Below are positions 10,501 to 22,112 of a stretch of DNA of 64,000 bases, piece after piece. The notes below the pieces were generated by a model. The model was not told where the DNA came from, ran no database searches, and saw nothing but the letters and a program-made list of their open reading frames with translations. Each line of letters opens with the position of its first letter. The first letter of the stretch is position 1. The DNA comes from Novosphingobium lentum NBRC 107847 (GTDB taxonomy: Bacteria > Pseudomonadota > Alphaproteobacteria > Sphingomonadales > Sphingomonadaceae). The stretch is from assembly GCF_001590965.1 (NCBI RefSeq), contig NZ_BCTW01000004.1:186001-250000 (forward strand), in the 5' to 3' direction. The position numbers and the translations under genes are program-made.

Positions 10501-10889
10501 ACACCTCGTCCGATCCCGGGGTGCGCTATTTCTCGGGTACGGCGACCTATTCCAGCAGCTTTACCCTGGCGAAACTGCCTCCGGCGGGCGCGCCGCTGTG
10601 GATCGATCTGGGCGCCATCGGCGATGTCGCGCAAGTCAGCGTCAATGGCCAGCCTGCGGGCACGACGTGGTTCGCGCCCTACCGGCTGGACATTGCCAGA
10701 CTGGCGAAGCCGGGGCGCAATACCATCACGGTCAGTGTGGCCAATCTGTGGGTCAACCGCCTGATCGGTGACGCACAGCCGGGCGCGAAACCGATCACGT
10801 TCACCGCGCTGCCGACCTACCGCCCCGACGCGCCGCTGCGCCGGTCGGGGCTGATCGGCCCGGTCACGTTGCAGACGGCGGGGCACTGA
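7545..10889 (+). CDS. GH106 alpha-L-rhamnosidase
   Basis: The 1114-residue exported enzyme has a signal peptide cleaved near A24 (PACA/D). The mature N-terminus carries the GH106 hallmark PRVWWHWMNGNVTQDGI followed by DLAWMQATGIGGVQNFD. A large catalytic region follows, and a C-terminal galactose-binding-like sandwich (about 960-1090) includes VSVNGQPAGTTWFAPYRLDI. GH106 enzymes release terminal L-rhamnose from rhamnogalacturonan or from plant glycosides such as naringin and rutin; a Novosphingobium GH106 enzyme acting on flavonoids is known. Start ATG 7545 (or 7548) follows an AGAGGA site. Convergent with the MFS gene, 6 bp apart. Confidence 0.93.
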   Translation: MMAKSFRLAALLACAASVSAPACADTLDDGFANPPQSARPRVWWHWMNGNVTQDGIDKDLAWMQATGIGGVQNFDANLMTPQIVKQRLVFMTPEWKAAFRHAVEVADARGLEFAIAASPGWSETGGPWVKPEDAMKKLVWSQTDLAGGQRVTGALAAPPATTGAFQTAAFRDAIPVGPPGAPPPQFYRDAVVLAFPLAVAPLPQPVASIDGGAAIAAAPLLDGDLESTVEVPKGDATHPGAIVLDYGRAVTIRSASVFVPGARSAFGNSALQPVLQADTGGAWRTIGSVALTEATTTIAFPAVTARRFRLVLAANPDSGKPVLGDSAPGAVAFDIFGKPPGATVAVGAFSLSAEAKVDRFETKAGFTVALDYYKLGQGDPAAAAIDPANVIDLTSHLRADGSLDWTAPRGTNWRIVRLGYALTGTTNHPATAEATGLEVDKYDAAAVRRYLETYLAMYRDTVGPDLMGAHGIRALLTDSIEVGPSNWTPNLVAEFKARRGYDPVPFLPALTGAVIGSAARSEAFLHDFRLTLSDLIADAHYGTVASVAHEHGLKLYGEALEDQRPVLGDDLAMRTHADVPMAALWTFNRGSPPRPTLLGDMKGAASVAHIYGQNTVSAESMTAAFSPWAYAPADLKRVIDLEFASGVNLPIIHTSVHQPVDDKVPGLSLMIFGQYFNRHETWAGMARPWIDYIARTGFLLQQGHDHADIAWFYGEEQPITALFAQGAPADLPKRFAYDFVNADILAHKLTVADGRLVAASGASYHALYLGGSSRIMTLATLQRIAALVEGGATVIGTKPESSPGMVDDAVAFKALADKLWGGQPMTTLGKGRVIVGGDPETALIASGVAPDFAVSGDAADSDYRFVHRTLPDGELYFVNNRQNRAEHIEARFAVSGRQPEIWRAIGGTREAVSYRIEGGQTVVPLDVGPEDAFFLVFRKPATAPGMNVAPPVPHIVQTLSAPWTVAFQPGRGAPAQVAMPVLQPLDTSSDPGVRYFSGTATYSSSFTLAKLPPAGAPLWIDLGAIGDVAQVSVNGQPAGTTWFAPYRLDIARLAKPGRNTITVSVANLWVNRLIGDAQPGAKPITFTALPTYRPDAPLRRSGLIGPVTLQTAGH

Positions 10890-10895
10890 GCGGGA

Positions 10896-12164
10896 TCAGG
10901 CCACGCTGCGCTCGGCCTCCAGCTGGTCGAGCGACTTGCCTTCGTTGCGCGGCGCCCAGGCCAGGCCGATCAACCCGCTGACCACGAGGAACCCGGTGAG
11001 GATCCATGCCAGCGTGGTGAAATCGGCCGAGGCCAGCGCGGGCACGGCCAGACTCCACAGGCCCAGCCCGATCCGCACTACGGCGAACGTCACGCCTTGC
11101 GCGGTGGAGCGGATCGCGGTGGGAAACAGTTCGGCGCTCCACAACTGGAAAAAGCTTTGCGCGCCAAAGCCGCCGGCGATGCCCATGATCGCGATGTGGA
11201 TGATCACGATCGGCAGGGTGAAGCCGAACACCGCCAGCAGCGCCATGCCGAACACGTGCAACGCCGCCGATATGCCGAACAGCGTGCGCTGGTTGACCTT
11301 GTCGGACAGCGTCATGAAGATCGTCAGGATCGAGACGATGCCGATGGCGAAGTAGCTCGCCGGAACGACGGTTTCGGCCCAGACCGGCAGGTGGTTCTGC
11401 CGGATCAGGTACGGCGTGAAGAAGCCGTTGTAGCCCGCCCACAGGTTCCAGAAGCCGTACATCGTGATGAGGTACAGCGTCGACTTGATGTACCGGGCGC
11501 TGAACAGTTCGCCCCAGTCGATGCCGGTCCGATCCGTTCCCCGCGTCGCCCGGCTTTCCGCCCAGCGCTGCGATTCCGCCATCCGCGAGCGCAGGAAGGT
11601 GAGCGCCAGCGCCAGTACGGCCAAGTGGATGAACAGCCAGCGCACGCCGTCGATCCCGAACGGTTTCAGGAAATAGGCCGCGCCCAGCACCATCACCGGG
11701 CCGAGATACCACAGCACTTGCGCCACGCCCGAATGCGCGCCGCGCTTCGTATCGGGGGCCTGTTCGGCGATCAGCGACCAACTGGCGGGAATGTCCGCGC
11801 CCACCGCCAGGCCGACCAGCAGGAAGCCGAGCACGATCATCCACGCCGCGTGCGCAAAGATCAGGAACAGCATGCCAAATGCGTAGAACAGCATGTCGTA
11901 CTGGTAGATCGTCTTGCGGCCCAGCCTGTCGCACAGCCAGCCGCCGAAAAACGCGCCGATCCCGGCCGAAATGGCATTGGCGCTGAACGCCGCGATCAGG
12001 CCGATGAAACTGTCGGACAAGTGGTAGATGTCCTTCCACAGCGCCAGCGCGACCGAGCCCGAAACGATCGAGCCCGAATCGATGTAGTTGGCCAGACCCG
12101 CGAGCACGGTATTGCGCCAGTGTTCGCGGCTGCTCATCGTGTCGGGATGGATTGGGGGTGCCAT
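10896..12164 (-). CDS. MFS transporter, sugar porter-like (candidate L-rhamnose or glycoside permease)
   Basis: The 422-residue protein has about twelve hydrophobic segments. The MFS motif A region is readable as GGWLCDRLGRKTIYQY (about 75-90), and a second-half GLWSLAVPAL...GLAWAPRNEGKSLDQLE end is typical of sugar:proton symporters. It follows the FGGY kinase on the same strand with a 36-bp gap and is probably co-transcribed. Because it sits between the rhamnosidase and the rhamnulokinase, uptake of L-rhamnose across the inner membrane is the simplest role. Substrate specificity is inferred, not seen. Confidence 0.88.
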   Translation of the reverse strand: MAPPIHPDTMSSREHWRNTVLAGLANYIDSGSIVSGSVALALWKDIYHLSDSFIGLIAAFSANAISAGIGAFFGGWLCDRLGRKTIYQYDMLFYAFGMLFLIFAHAAWMIVLGFLLVGLAVGADIPASWSLIAEQAPDTKRGAHSGVAQVLWYLGPVMVLGAAYFLKPFGIDGVRWLFIHLAVLALALTFLRSRMAESQRWAESRATRGTDRTGIDWGELFSARYIKSTLYLITMYGFWNLWAGYNGFFTPYLIRQNHLPVWAETVVPASYFAIGIVSILTIFMTLSDKVNQRTLFGISAALHVFGMALLAVFGFTLPIVIIHIAIMGIAGGFGAQSFFQLWSAELFPTAIRSTAQGVTFAVVRIGLGLWSLAVPALASADFTTLAWILTGFLVVSGLIGLAWAPRNEGKSLDQLEAERSVA

Positions 12165-12200
12165 CGGGTCAGGTCCTCGTCTTGTCGTTATGTCGGTTGG

Positions 12201-13643
12201 TCATGCCGCGGGCTCGAGCCGGACGAGTTCGCGGTGCCAGGCGTCGCGATAGCCGGTGACGTCCACCTCGAGCGGCGCGATCCGCTGCAGCGGTTCGGCC
12301 GGGCGCAACGCCGGGTTGAGCAGCCGCAACGCGCCGTAGGACACGTCGTTGTGCGCGTTGGAGGCGTAGATCGCGACGTCGGGCCGAAGGCTGGCGAGCG
12401 CGCGGACGAACACCTCGGCCTCGGCAAACCGGCCTTCGACCAGCACGCGCCCACTCGCGCCCACCAGCCCGAGCGACACGTCGGCCACCAGTGCCGCGTA
12501 AAGGCTGACTGCCGCACGGCGGGCGTATTCGTCGGTCGGCATCGCGATCCAGCGGCCGCGACTGTCGGGGAACGGGCCGAACCCCGGCGCGAAGGTGGGC
12601 AGGATCATCGCGCCTGCCGCGACCACCTCCGCGACGGCGGCAAGCAGTGCGGGCTGGTCGGGCTTGATGTCGATCCGGCGCGAATCGAGGCCGGTCAGCA
12701 CTTCGATCTCGCGCCCGCCCATGAACCGGGCGGATGGGATCATCCGCCCCGCCGCGTCGATGTTGACCAGGCAGTCGCGGTGCGCGGGCAACACGGCAAT
12801 GTCGGCTTCCGCGCCATCGCCGGGGGTGCGCATGGCGACAAACCAGGTGCCGGTGGACAAGACGGTCGCTTCGTCACCTGCAATTTCGGCAAACCCGCGC
12901 GCGGCGAGGAGTGCGGCATTGGAATCGTGCAACCCGCAGTGGATCGCAGTGGTCGCGGGCAAGCCGCTGCACGCCGTCCACTCCGCTGCGATTGGTCCCA
13001 GCACGTCGCCCGCACCGCGCAATGGCGGCAACATCCGGTCCCAGCCCATCGCCTGCGCGTAATCGCTCGGCGTGGCGTCGGCGGGGCGCCACACGTCGCT
13101 ATGGCAGCCCAGGCTGGTCAGCTCGCTCGCCATCACGCCCGACAGCCGCCAGGCCCAGTATTGCGGCCACAGCAGGATTCGCGTGGCGTCATCGAACGCT
13201 TGGGGATGCAGCGTCTGCAGCCAGTGGAGTTGCGTGGCCAGGTTCAGCCCATCGGGCAGCAGGGGCGAACCGGTGAACGCGAACGGGTCGCGCATCGCCG
13301 CGTGCGCTGATGCCATCGCAGCGGGAATCGGCTGTTCGTAATCGAGCGGGGGCAGCGCCAGCACACCGTCGCGCACGATGCAGGCAGCGGCGCCGTGGCC
13401 CACCGGTACGAGGGCGTCGATCCGGTCCAGCCTGGCAAAAGCACTCAGCGTCTCGCCCAGCCACGCCTCGATCCCGTCGACATCCAGCGCGATGTAGGCG
13501 CCGGTGTCGATGCGACGGTTGGGCCGGGTTTCGCGCGCCACGACGTCGCCGGCACGCGTCCAGACGGTCAGCTTGGCCAGCGTCTTGCCGACGTCCAGCA
13601 CCACGATCAGCCCGTCTTCCACGCCCGTTCCCGTCCCGCCCAC
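12201..13643 (-). CDS. rhaK: FGGY-family carbohydrate kinase, probable L-rhamnulokinase
   Basis: The 480-residue FGGY kinase has the phosphate-binding VLDVGKTLAKL motif close to the N-terminus and a second-domain HCGLHDSNAALLA motif with the catalytic-type aspartate. A STGTW adenosine-pocket motif follows. The annotated start is a GTG at 13643; a GTG at 13622 is an alternative, and both lie next to the divergent operator. FGGY kinases phosphorylate many sugars; rhamnulose is assigned because isomerase, aldolase and a DeoR regulator of the same pathway are adjacent. The rha symbol is therefore context-based. Confidence 0.82.
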   Translation of the reverse strand: MGGTGTGVEDGLIVVLDVGKTLAKLTVWTRAGDVVARETRPNRRIDTGAYIALDVDGIEAWLGETLSAFARLDRIDALVPVGHGAAACIVRDGVLALPPLDYEQPIPAAMASAHAAMRDPFAFTGSPLLPDGLNLATQLHWLQTLHPQAFDDATRILLWPQYWAWRLSGVMASELTSLGCHSDVWRPADATPSDYAQAMGWDRMLPPLRGAGDVLGPIAAEWTACSGLPATTAIHCGLHDSNAALLAARGFAEIAGDEATVLSTGTWFVAMRTPGDGAEADIAVLPAHRDCLVNIDAAGRMIPSARFMGGREIEVLTGLDSRRIDIKPDQPALLAAVAEVVAAGAMILPTFAPGFGPFPDSRGRWIAMPTDEYARRAAVSLYAALVADVSLGLVGASGRVLVEGRFAEAEVFVRALASLRPDVAIYASNAHNDVSYGALRLLNPALRPAEPLQRIAPLEVDVTGYRDAWHRELVRLEPAA

Positions 13644-13647
13644 GTTT

Positions 13648-13682
13648 TTGAAGTTGATTGTACTTTATTCAAATTGATTGAA
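13648..13682. promoter_or_regulatory. Candidate DeoR operator in the rhaK/aldolase divergent promoter
   Basis: Two exact TTGATTG copies start at 13654 and 13674, exactly 20 bp apart (two helical turns). The second lies inside a dyad TTCAA-N5-TTGAA at 13668-13682. The AT-rich patch stands out in GC-rich surroundings and lies between divergent rhaK and the aldolase-dehydrogenase. The same heptamer recurs just upstream of the DeoR gene. Binding by that regulator is inferred. Confidence 0.6.
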
Positions 13683-13747
13683 ACCGCAACAACCAATCGC
13701 TATGGAGTCGGCCAGATCATTCCCGAGATCATTCGGAGCAGGTTGCC

Positions 13748-15880
<2,133 letters not shown>

Positions 15881-15911
15881 GCTTCAAACAACAAAAACGG
15901 GAGAGTTCAGG

Positions 15912-16853
15912 ATGTTGCGCAAGGTTCTGGCCGCTGGTGCGGCGCTCGCGGTGATGACGTCGCCGGTCTCGGCGCAGGCGCCGCAGTATGTCCCGCCGCC
16001 GTCCGAACCGATTGCCGCGCCCGCCGATCCTGACGCGATCCCGCTCTACGGCGCGAACACGATGGGCAGCGCCGCCAGCGAAAACTGGGTGCTGTTCATG
16101 GGCAGCGACCACGCCGTGCGCAACGTCACCCGCCCGACCCTGACCCCGGTGCTGCCCGACCCCGCCAAGGCAACCGGCGCGGCGGTGATCGTCGCACCCG
16201 GGGGCGCGTTCATGATGCTGGCGATGGACCACGAAGGCTGGAACGTCGCCCACGCGCTGGCCGATCGCGGCATCGCCGCGTTCGTGCTCAAGTACCGGCT
16301 GCTGCCCACGCCGCGCGGCGAGGCTGAGTCGCAGAAATTCATGCTCGACCGGATGATGCAGGGGCTCAAGGACCCCGCCGCCGCGCCCACGCTGCAGAAC
16401 GCCGATGCCACCGCCGATGCACTGGCCGCGATCGCGCTCGTCCGCAGCGGCGCGGCGCGCTGGCACATCGATCCGGCCAGGGTCGGCATGATCGGCTTTT
16501 CGGCCGGTGCGATGACCACGCTCAACGCCGTGCTCACCGCCAAGCCGGGTGAGGGCCCCGATTTTGCCGGCTACATCTACGGCCCGCAGGCGCACGTCAC
16601 TGTGCCCGCATCCGCCCCGCCGCTGTTCGATGCGATCGCGCTCGACGATCCGCTGTTCCCCGCGATCGGCTTCCCGATCGTGGCGGACTGGCACGCCGCG
16701 AAGAAGCCGGTCGAACTGCATGCCTATCAGGCCGGCAGCCACGGCTTCGGGCTCGGCGTTCCGGGTACGACGACCACGCTGCTCACCGAGGAATTCGTCG
16801 CTTGGCTGGCGATGAACAAGGTGATCCCCGCCCCCGCTCCAGCCACGAAGTAA
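15912..16853 (+). CDS. Secreted alpha/beta hydrolase (esterase/acetylxylan-esterase-like)
   Basis: The 313-residue exported hydrolase has a signal peptide cleaved near A21 (VSA/Q). APGGAF (95-100) replaces the usual HGGG oxyanion motif, the nucleophile elbow is GFSAG with S197, and GSHGFG near 283 supplies the histidine. This pattern matches BD-FAE/acetylxylan-esterase-like enzymes of plant polysaccharide loci. The ATG at 15912 has GGGAGAG 7 nt upstream. Placed inside the rhamnose operon, it may deacylate rhamnosyl groups so that the GH106 enzyme can act; this is inference. Confidence 0.83.
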   Translation: MLRKVLAAGAALAVMTSPVSAQAPQYVPPPSEPIAAPADPDAIPLYGANTMGSAASENWVLFMGSDHAVRNVTRPTLTPVLPDPAKATGAAVIVAPGGAFMMLAMDHEGWNVAHALADRGIAAFVLKYRLLPTPRGEAESQKFMLDRMMQGLKDPAAAPTLQNADATADALAAIALVRSGAARWHIDPARVGMIGFSAGAMTTLNAVLTAKPGEGPDFAGYIYGPQAHVTVPASAPPLFDAIALDDPLFPAIGFPIVADWHAAKKPVELHAYQAGSHGFGLGVPGTTTTLLTEEFVAWLAMNKVIPAPAPATK

Positions 16854-16861
16854 TCCGTCCG

Positions 16862-18156
<1,295 letters not shown>

Positions 18157-18160
<4 letters not shown>

Positions 18161-18173
18161 TCGAATTTGATTG
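18157..18173. promoter_or_regulatory. Candidate second DeoR operator upstream of the regulator gene
   Basis: TTGATCG at 18157 and TTGATTG at 18167 are 10 bp apart (one helical turn), and they overlap the rhaI stop codon 35 bp before the DeoR start. The heptamer matches the pair in the rhaK/aldolase promoter, which suggests autoregulation. Confidence 0.5.
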
Positions 18174-18207
18174 ATTTGGCGGTCGGGACCGTCAATGGAT
18201 CGCGGCC

Positions 18208-18993
18208 ATGCACGCCAATGAACGCGAAAGCGTGATCCTCGATCTGCTGGCGCAGAAGGGCTTCGTCTCGTTCCGCGAACTCGACGCGCGACTGGCCGAT
18301 TCGCCGGCCACGATCCGCCGCGATCTCGAACGGCTGGCGGGCGAGGGCCGGCTGGCCCGCGTGCGCGGCGGGGCCAAGGCGGTGGTGGCCGCCGCACCCG
18401 ATGGCGTGTTTCACCCGCATCTGGCGGGTGCCCCGTTCCACGAAAATATCACGCTCAGCCCCAAGGAAAAAGCCGCGATCGGCAAGGCTGCGGCGGCGCT
18501 GTGCGTGCCGGGCGAGGGCGTGATGATCGACGGCGGATCGACCACGCTGCAGATGTGCCCGCACCTCGCTGGCCTCAACCTGCAGGTGCTGACCAATTCG
18601 CTGCACATCGTCTCGGCGCTGCTGGGCCAGCAGGGCACGCGCGTGCTGGTGCCGTCGGGCACGGTGTTTCCCGAACAGAACATCATCCTGTCGGTGTTCG
18701 GCGACGATGGCATGCCGCGCTTCCATGCGCCCAAGCTGTTCATGGGCGCCGCCGCGATCGGACCGCAGGGCCTGATGCAGGCCGACGTCGTGCTGGTCGC
18801 GGCCGAACGCCGGCTGATCGAACGCGCCGACGAGATCATCGTGCTGGTCGATGCTACCAAGTTCGCGGTGCCATCGGGCAACGTCGTGTGCGAACTGGCC
18901 GACATCGACACGATCATCACCGACGCCCGGATCGGGCGCGATACGGCAGATATGATCGCTGCGGCCGGGGTGCGGCTGATCATCGCGGACTGA
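18208..18993 (+). CDS. rhaR: DeoR-family transcriptional regulator of rhamnose catabolism
   Basis: The 261-residue protein has a DeoR winged helix at residues 5-55 (REL...SPATIRRDLERLAGEGRLARVRGG). A DeoRC sugar-phosphate sensing domain follows, with the IDGGSTT loop near 111 and a typical LVDATKF motif toward the end. DeoR repressors of sugar pathways usually sense a phosphorylated intermediate; rhizobial rhamnose loci also use a DeoR-type RhaR. It ends the rhamnose gene run, and the candidate operators before it and at the divergent promoter carry the same heptamer. The name rests on context. Confidence 0.85.
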   Translation: MHANERESVILDLLAQKGFVSFRELDARLADSPATIRRDLERLAGEGRLARVRGGAKAVVAAAPDGVFHPHLAGAPFHENITLSPKEKAAIGKAAAALCVPGEGVMIDGGSTTLQMCPHLAGLNLQVLTNSLHIVSALLGQQGTRVLVPSGTVFPEQNIILSVFGDDGMPRFHAPKLFMGAAAIGPQGLMQADVVLVAAERRLIERADEIIVLVDATKFAVPSGNVVCELADIDTIITDARIGRDTADMIAAAGVRLIIAD

Positions 18994-19158
18994 CGCCGGG
19001 CGGTGACCGGGAGGCCCGCAAAGCGATCGTCTCACTAGGCTTGCGATAGGTGCAGGGGCGAGCGAGTGGCCCGACGAGGACCTCCGTGGACAGTATCGCC
19101 GCGGTGGGCAGCCACAGGCGACGGCGAACATCCTGACGTGGGGCCAATGGAGGCTGCA

Positions 19159-21300
19159 ATGCGCGAAGTGCGTTCGTTTTGCCGGTTTTGCATGGTGTTT
19201 TGCGGCACCCGGGTCACGCTGGACGAAAACGATCACATCGTCGGCGTTCGCGGCGATCACGATGATCCGATGAACCAGGGCTATAGCTGCATCAAGGGGC
19301 TGGAAGCGGCGGGTGCCTACTATGCGCCCGATCGGCTGCTCCATCCGCTCAAGCGTCAGCCCGATGGCAGCTTTCACCAGATTCCGTTCGAACAGGCGCT
19401 GGATGAAATCGCCGCGAAAATCGCCGAAATCGCCGAACGCGATGGTCCCGAAGCGATCGGCGCCTTTCGCGGCGGCGGGGCGATGCTCAACGCCTCCGCC
19501 ATGGCGATGGCGCCAAGTCTGCTGTCGGCGCTCGGCTCGCACAAGAATTTCACCACGTTCACCATCGACCAGTCCGCGCACATGATCGCGGCGGGGCGCA
19601 TCGGCATGTGGGCGGCACCACGGCAGCCGCTGCACGACAGCGATGTCCGCATGATGTTCGGCGCGAACCCGCTGCTGGCGCTGACCTGCACCGATTTCGA
19701 CATGTCCAATCCGACCAAGGCGATGAAGAAAGCGCGCGCCAACGGGCTCAAGCTGATCGTGATCGATCCGCGCCTCACCGAAACCGCCAAGTTCGCCGAC
19801 GTGTTTCTGCAGCCGTATCCGGGCGAGGATGCGACGATCGCGGCGGGCATGCTGCACATTATCCTGGCCGAAGGCTGGGAGGATGCGGAATTCTGCGCGG
19901 CGCATGTCGCCGATCTCGATGCATTGCGGACGGCAGTGGCCCCGTTCACGCCCGAATACGTGGCGCGCCGCGCCGGGATCGACGCCGGCGACTTGCACCG
20001 TGCCACCGCGATGTTCGCGCGGGATTCGCGGCGCGGCGGCGCGCTGGCCGGCACCGGGGTGTGCATGGCCCCCAATTCCAACCTTGCGGATCAATTGATC
20101 GAGACGCTGAACGTCGTGTGTGGCCGGTTCCAGCGGGCGGGCGAGCGGGTGGTAAACCCGGGCGTGCTGCGCGCCCGCCAGCCGCGCCGGGCCCAGGTCA
20201 TGCAGATCGGCCGCTCGTGGGAACAGGGCTTCAAGAGCCGGATCGGAAACTACGGCACGGTCTGGGGCGAGATGATGAGCGGCATCCTCGCCGATGAAAT
20301 CCTTGTGCCCGGCGAGGGCCGGGTCCGCGGCCTGCTGGTGCACGGATCCAATATCGCCAACATCATGCCCGATCAGAACAAGACGGTCCGCGCCCTGAAA
20401 TCGCTCGAACTGCTCGTCAACATCGATCCGTTCATGACCGAGACGTCGAAGTTGGCGCACTACATCTTGCCGACGCGGATGGGCTATGAGCGCGCGGACC
20501 TGACGATGTACCTGTACGAAAGCCTATATACCCAGCCCTATGCCCGCTACACCGCCCCGGTCGCGGCGCCACCGGCGGGTTCGGACCTGCCCGAGGACTG
20601 GCAGATCTATTGGGGTATCGCCCAACGGCTGGGGCTCCAGCTCGAATTCGACGGCGTCGCGCTCGATATGGCCGCTACGCCCGACACCGACACCTTTCTC
20701 GCCATCGTGGCGCGCCATGCGCCGGTGCCGTTCGAAACGCTCAAGGCGTTTGAAGTGGGCCACATCTTCGACGACGATCCGCAATATGTCGCGGAAGCCG
20801 ACCCGGCGTGCACCGATCGCTTCACCGTTGCGACCGATGATGTCGTCGCCGAACTGGCGCAAGTCCATGCCGAGCGGCCCCAGCCGGGGGCATGGGTCAG
20901 CAACGGCGAGGACTTCACGCACAAGATGACCTCGCGGCGGCTGCGCGAAGTGCAGAACAGCACCCACCGCAACGTGCCGGCGGTGCGCAAGCGCATGCCC
21001 TACAACCGCGCGTACCTGCACCCCGATGAAATTGCAGCGTTGGGGATTTCGGCCGGCGACAAGATCACCATCACTTCGGACGCGGGCAGCATCCCCGCGG
21101 TCGTTGCCGCCGAGCCGGACCTGCGGCGCGGGGTCATCTCGATGAGCCACGGCTGGGGCGCGCTGCCCGAAGAAACGGTGTATGAGCGCGACGGCGCCAA
21201 TACCGGCCTGCTGATCAGCACCGACCGCGATCTCGATCCGATCAACGCCATGCCCCGGATGTCGGCCATCCCGGTCAGGCTTGAGCCTCTCGTGGCTTGA
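19159..21300 (+). CDS. Molybdopterin oxidoreductase (DMSO-reductase/formate-dehydrogenase superfamily)
   Basis: The 713-residue protein starts with a [4Fe-4S] cysteine set C8, C11, C15 and C44 (SFCRFCMVFCG ... GYSCIKG). The large molybdopterin-binding body follows, with a C-terminal dinucleotide-binding domain (YNRAYLHPDEIAALGISAGD, VISMSHGWG). ATG 19159 is chosen because GGAGG lies 5 nt upstream; ATG 19147 and longer starts have no such site. No Tat signal is visible, so it is probably cytoplasmic. No Cys or Sec metal ligand could be assigned with confidence, and the substrate is unknown. No partner subunit, ferredoxin or molybdenum cofactor gene is adjacent. Confidence 0.88.
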   Translation: MREVRSFCRFCMVFCGTRVTLDENDHIVGVRGDHDDPMNQGYSCIKGLEAAGAYYAPDRLLHPLKRQPDGSFHQIPFEQALDEIAAKIAEIAERDGPEAIGAFRGGGAMLNASAMAMAPSLLSALGSHKNFTTFTIDQSAHMIAAGRIGMWAAPRQPLHDSDVRMMFGANPLLALTCTDFDMSNPTKAMKKARANGLKLIVIDPRLTETAKFADVFLQPYPGEDATIAAGMLHIILAEGWEDAEFCAAHVADLDALRTAVAPFTPEYVARRAGIDAGDLHRATAMFARDSRRGGALAGTGVCMAPNSNLADQLIETLNVVCGRFQRAGERVVNPGVLRARQPRRAQVMQIGRSWEQGFKSRIGNYGTVWGEMMSGILADEILVPGEGRVRGLLVHGSNIANIMPDQNKTVRALKSLELLVNIDPFMTETSKLAHYILPTRMGYERADLTMYLYESLYTQPYARYTAPVAAPPAGSDLPEDWQIYWGIAQRLGLQLEFDGVALDMAATPDTDTFLAIVARHAPVPFETLKAFEVGHIFDDDPQYVAEADPACTDRFTVATDDVVAELAQVHAERPQPGAWVSNGEDFTHKMTSRRLREVQNSTHRNVPAVRKRMPYNRAYLHPDEIAALGISAGDKITITSDAGSIPAVVAAEPDLRRGVISMSHGWGALPEETVYERDGANTGLLISTDRDLDPINAMPRMSAIPVRLEPLVA

Positions 21301-21443
21301 GCAACACCGGCAACAGCCCGAGCGACATGGCCGGTGCCAATGTACCGTCGCGTCAGGGGGTGAGGGCAAAGGGGTTGCACGACCTCACCCACGCGAGCAG
21401 GGCATGTCCATTCTGACGCGACGATCGATTGATGGAGTGACGC

Positions 21444-22082
21444 ATGATCACGCTTTACGCATGGCCCACGCCCAACGGGCAGAAGCTGTTCCTCATGCTC
21501 GAGGAACTGGGCGAGCCTTACAAGACGCACTTCGTCCATATCGGTCGTGACGAGCAGTTCGATCCCGCGTTCCTGGCGATTTCGCCCAACAACAAGATCC
21601 CGGCGATCGTGGACGATGCCGCTGACGGCGGACCGCTCGCGATGTTCGAAAGCGGCGCGATCCTGACCTATCTGGCCGACAAGGCCGGGCGGTTCCTCGC
21701 GCCGACCGGTGCCGCGCGCTGGCAGGCGATGCAGTGGCTGCACTGGCAGATCGGCGGACTGGGTCCGATGCTGGGCCAGTTGGGCTTTTACGGGCTGCGA
21801 TCGGAGGAAAAGGCATCCTTGCCGATCCGCCGCTTCAGCGAGGAGGCGACGCGCCTGATCGGCGTCCTGAATCGCCGGCTCGGCGAAGCGCGTTTCCTGG
21901 CGGGGGACGACTATTCTATCGCCGATATCGCGATTTATCCCTGGATGAAGGCCGCCAGCGCCAATTTCGTGCCGCTGATCGGAGAGGCGCTCGCGGCCAG
22001 CAGCAACGTCGCGCGCTGGCTGGACGAGGTGGGCGCCCGCCCGGCGGTCATCGCTGCGATGGCCATCAAACCACCGGCCTGA
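21444..22082 (+). CDS. Glutathione S-transferase
   Basis: The 212-residue protein has an N-terminal thioredoxin-fold GST domain with SPNNKIPAIVDD (cis-proline loop) and FESGAILTYLADKAG (gamma-glutamyl binding). The all-helical C-terminal domain contains DDYSIADIAIYPW, the conserved N-capping motif. It resembles the YghU/YfcG-like (Nu) group of bacterial GSTs. A GGAG site lies 6 nt upstream. It stands 143 bp after the molybdoenzyme and is convergent with hutC, 30 bp apart. Its substrate is unknown. Confidence 0.9.
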   Translation: MITLYAWPTPNGQKLFLMLEELGEPYKTHFVHIGRDEQFDPAFLAISPNNKIPAIVDDAADGGPLAMFESGAILTYLADKAGRFLAPTGAARWQAMQWLHWQIGGLGPMLGQLGFYGLRSEEKASLPIRRFSEEATRLIGVLNRRLGEARFLAGDDYSIADIAIYPWMKAASANFVPLIGEALAASSNVARWLDEVGARPAVIAAMAIKPPA

Positions 22083-22112
22083 CGTTCCCGCCGCCGCCGC
22101 GCGCCCCCGCCG

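Noticed and set aside
11097..13310. 737-codon open frame on the plus strand across the MFS and kinase genes
   Set aside because: Antisense to two clear genes with conserved motifs. The composition (Arg/His/Gln/Asp-rich) is typical of the reverse frame of GC-rich coding DNA.
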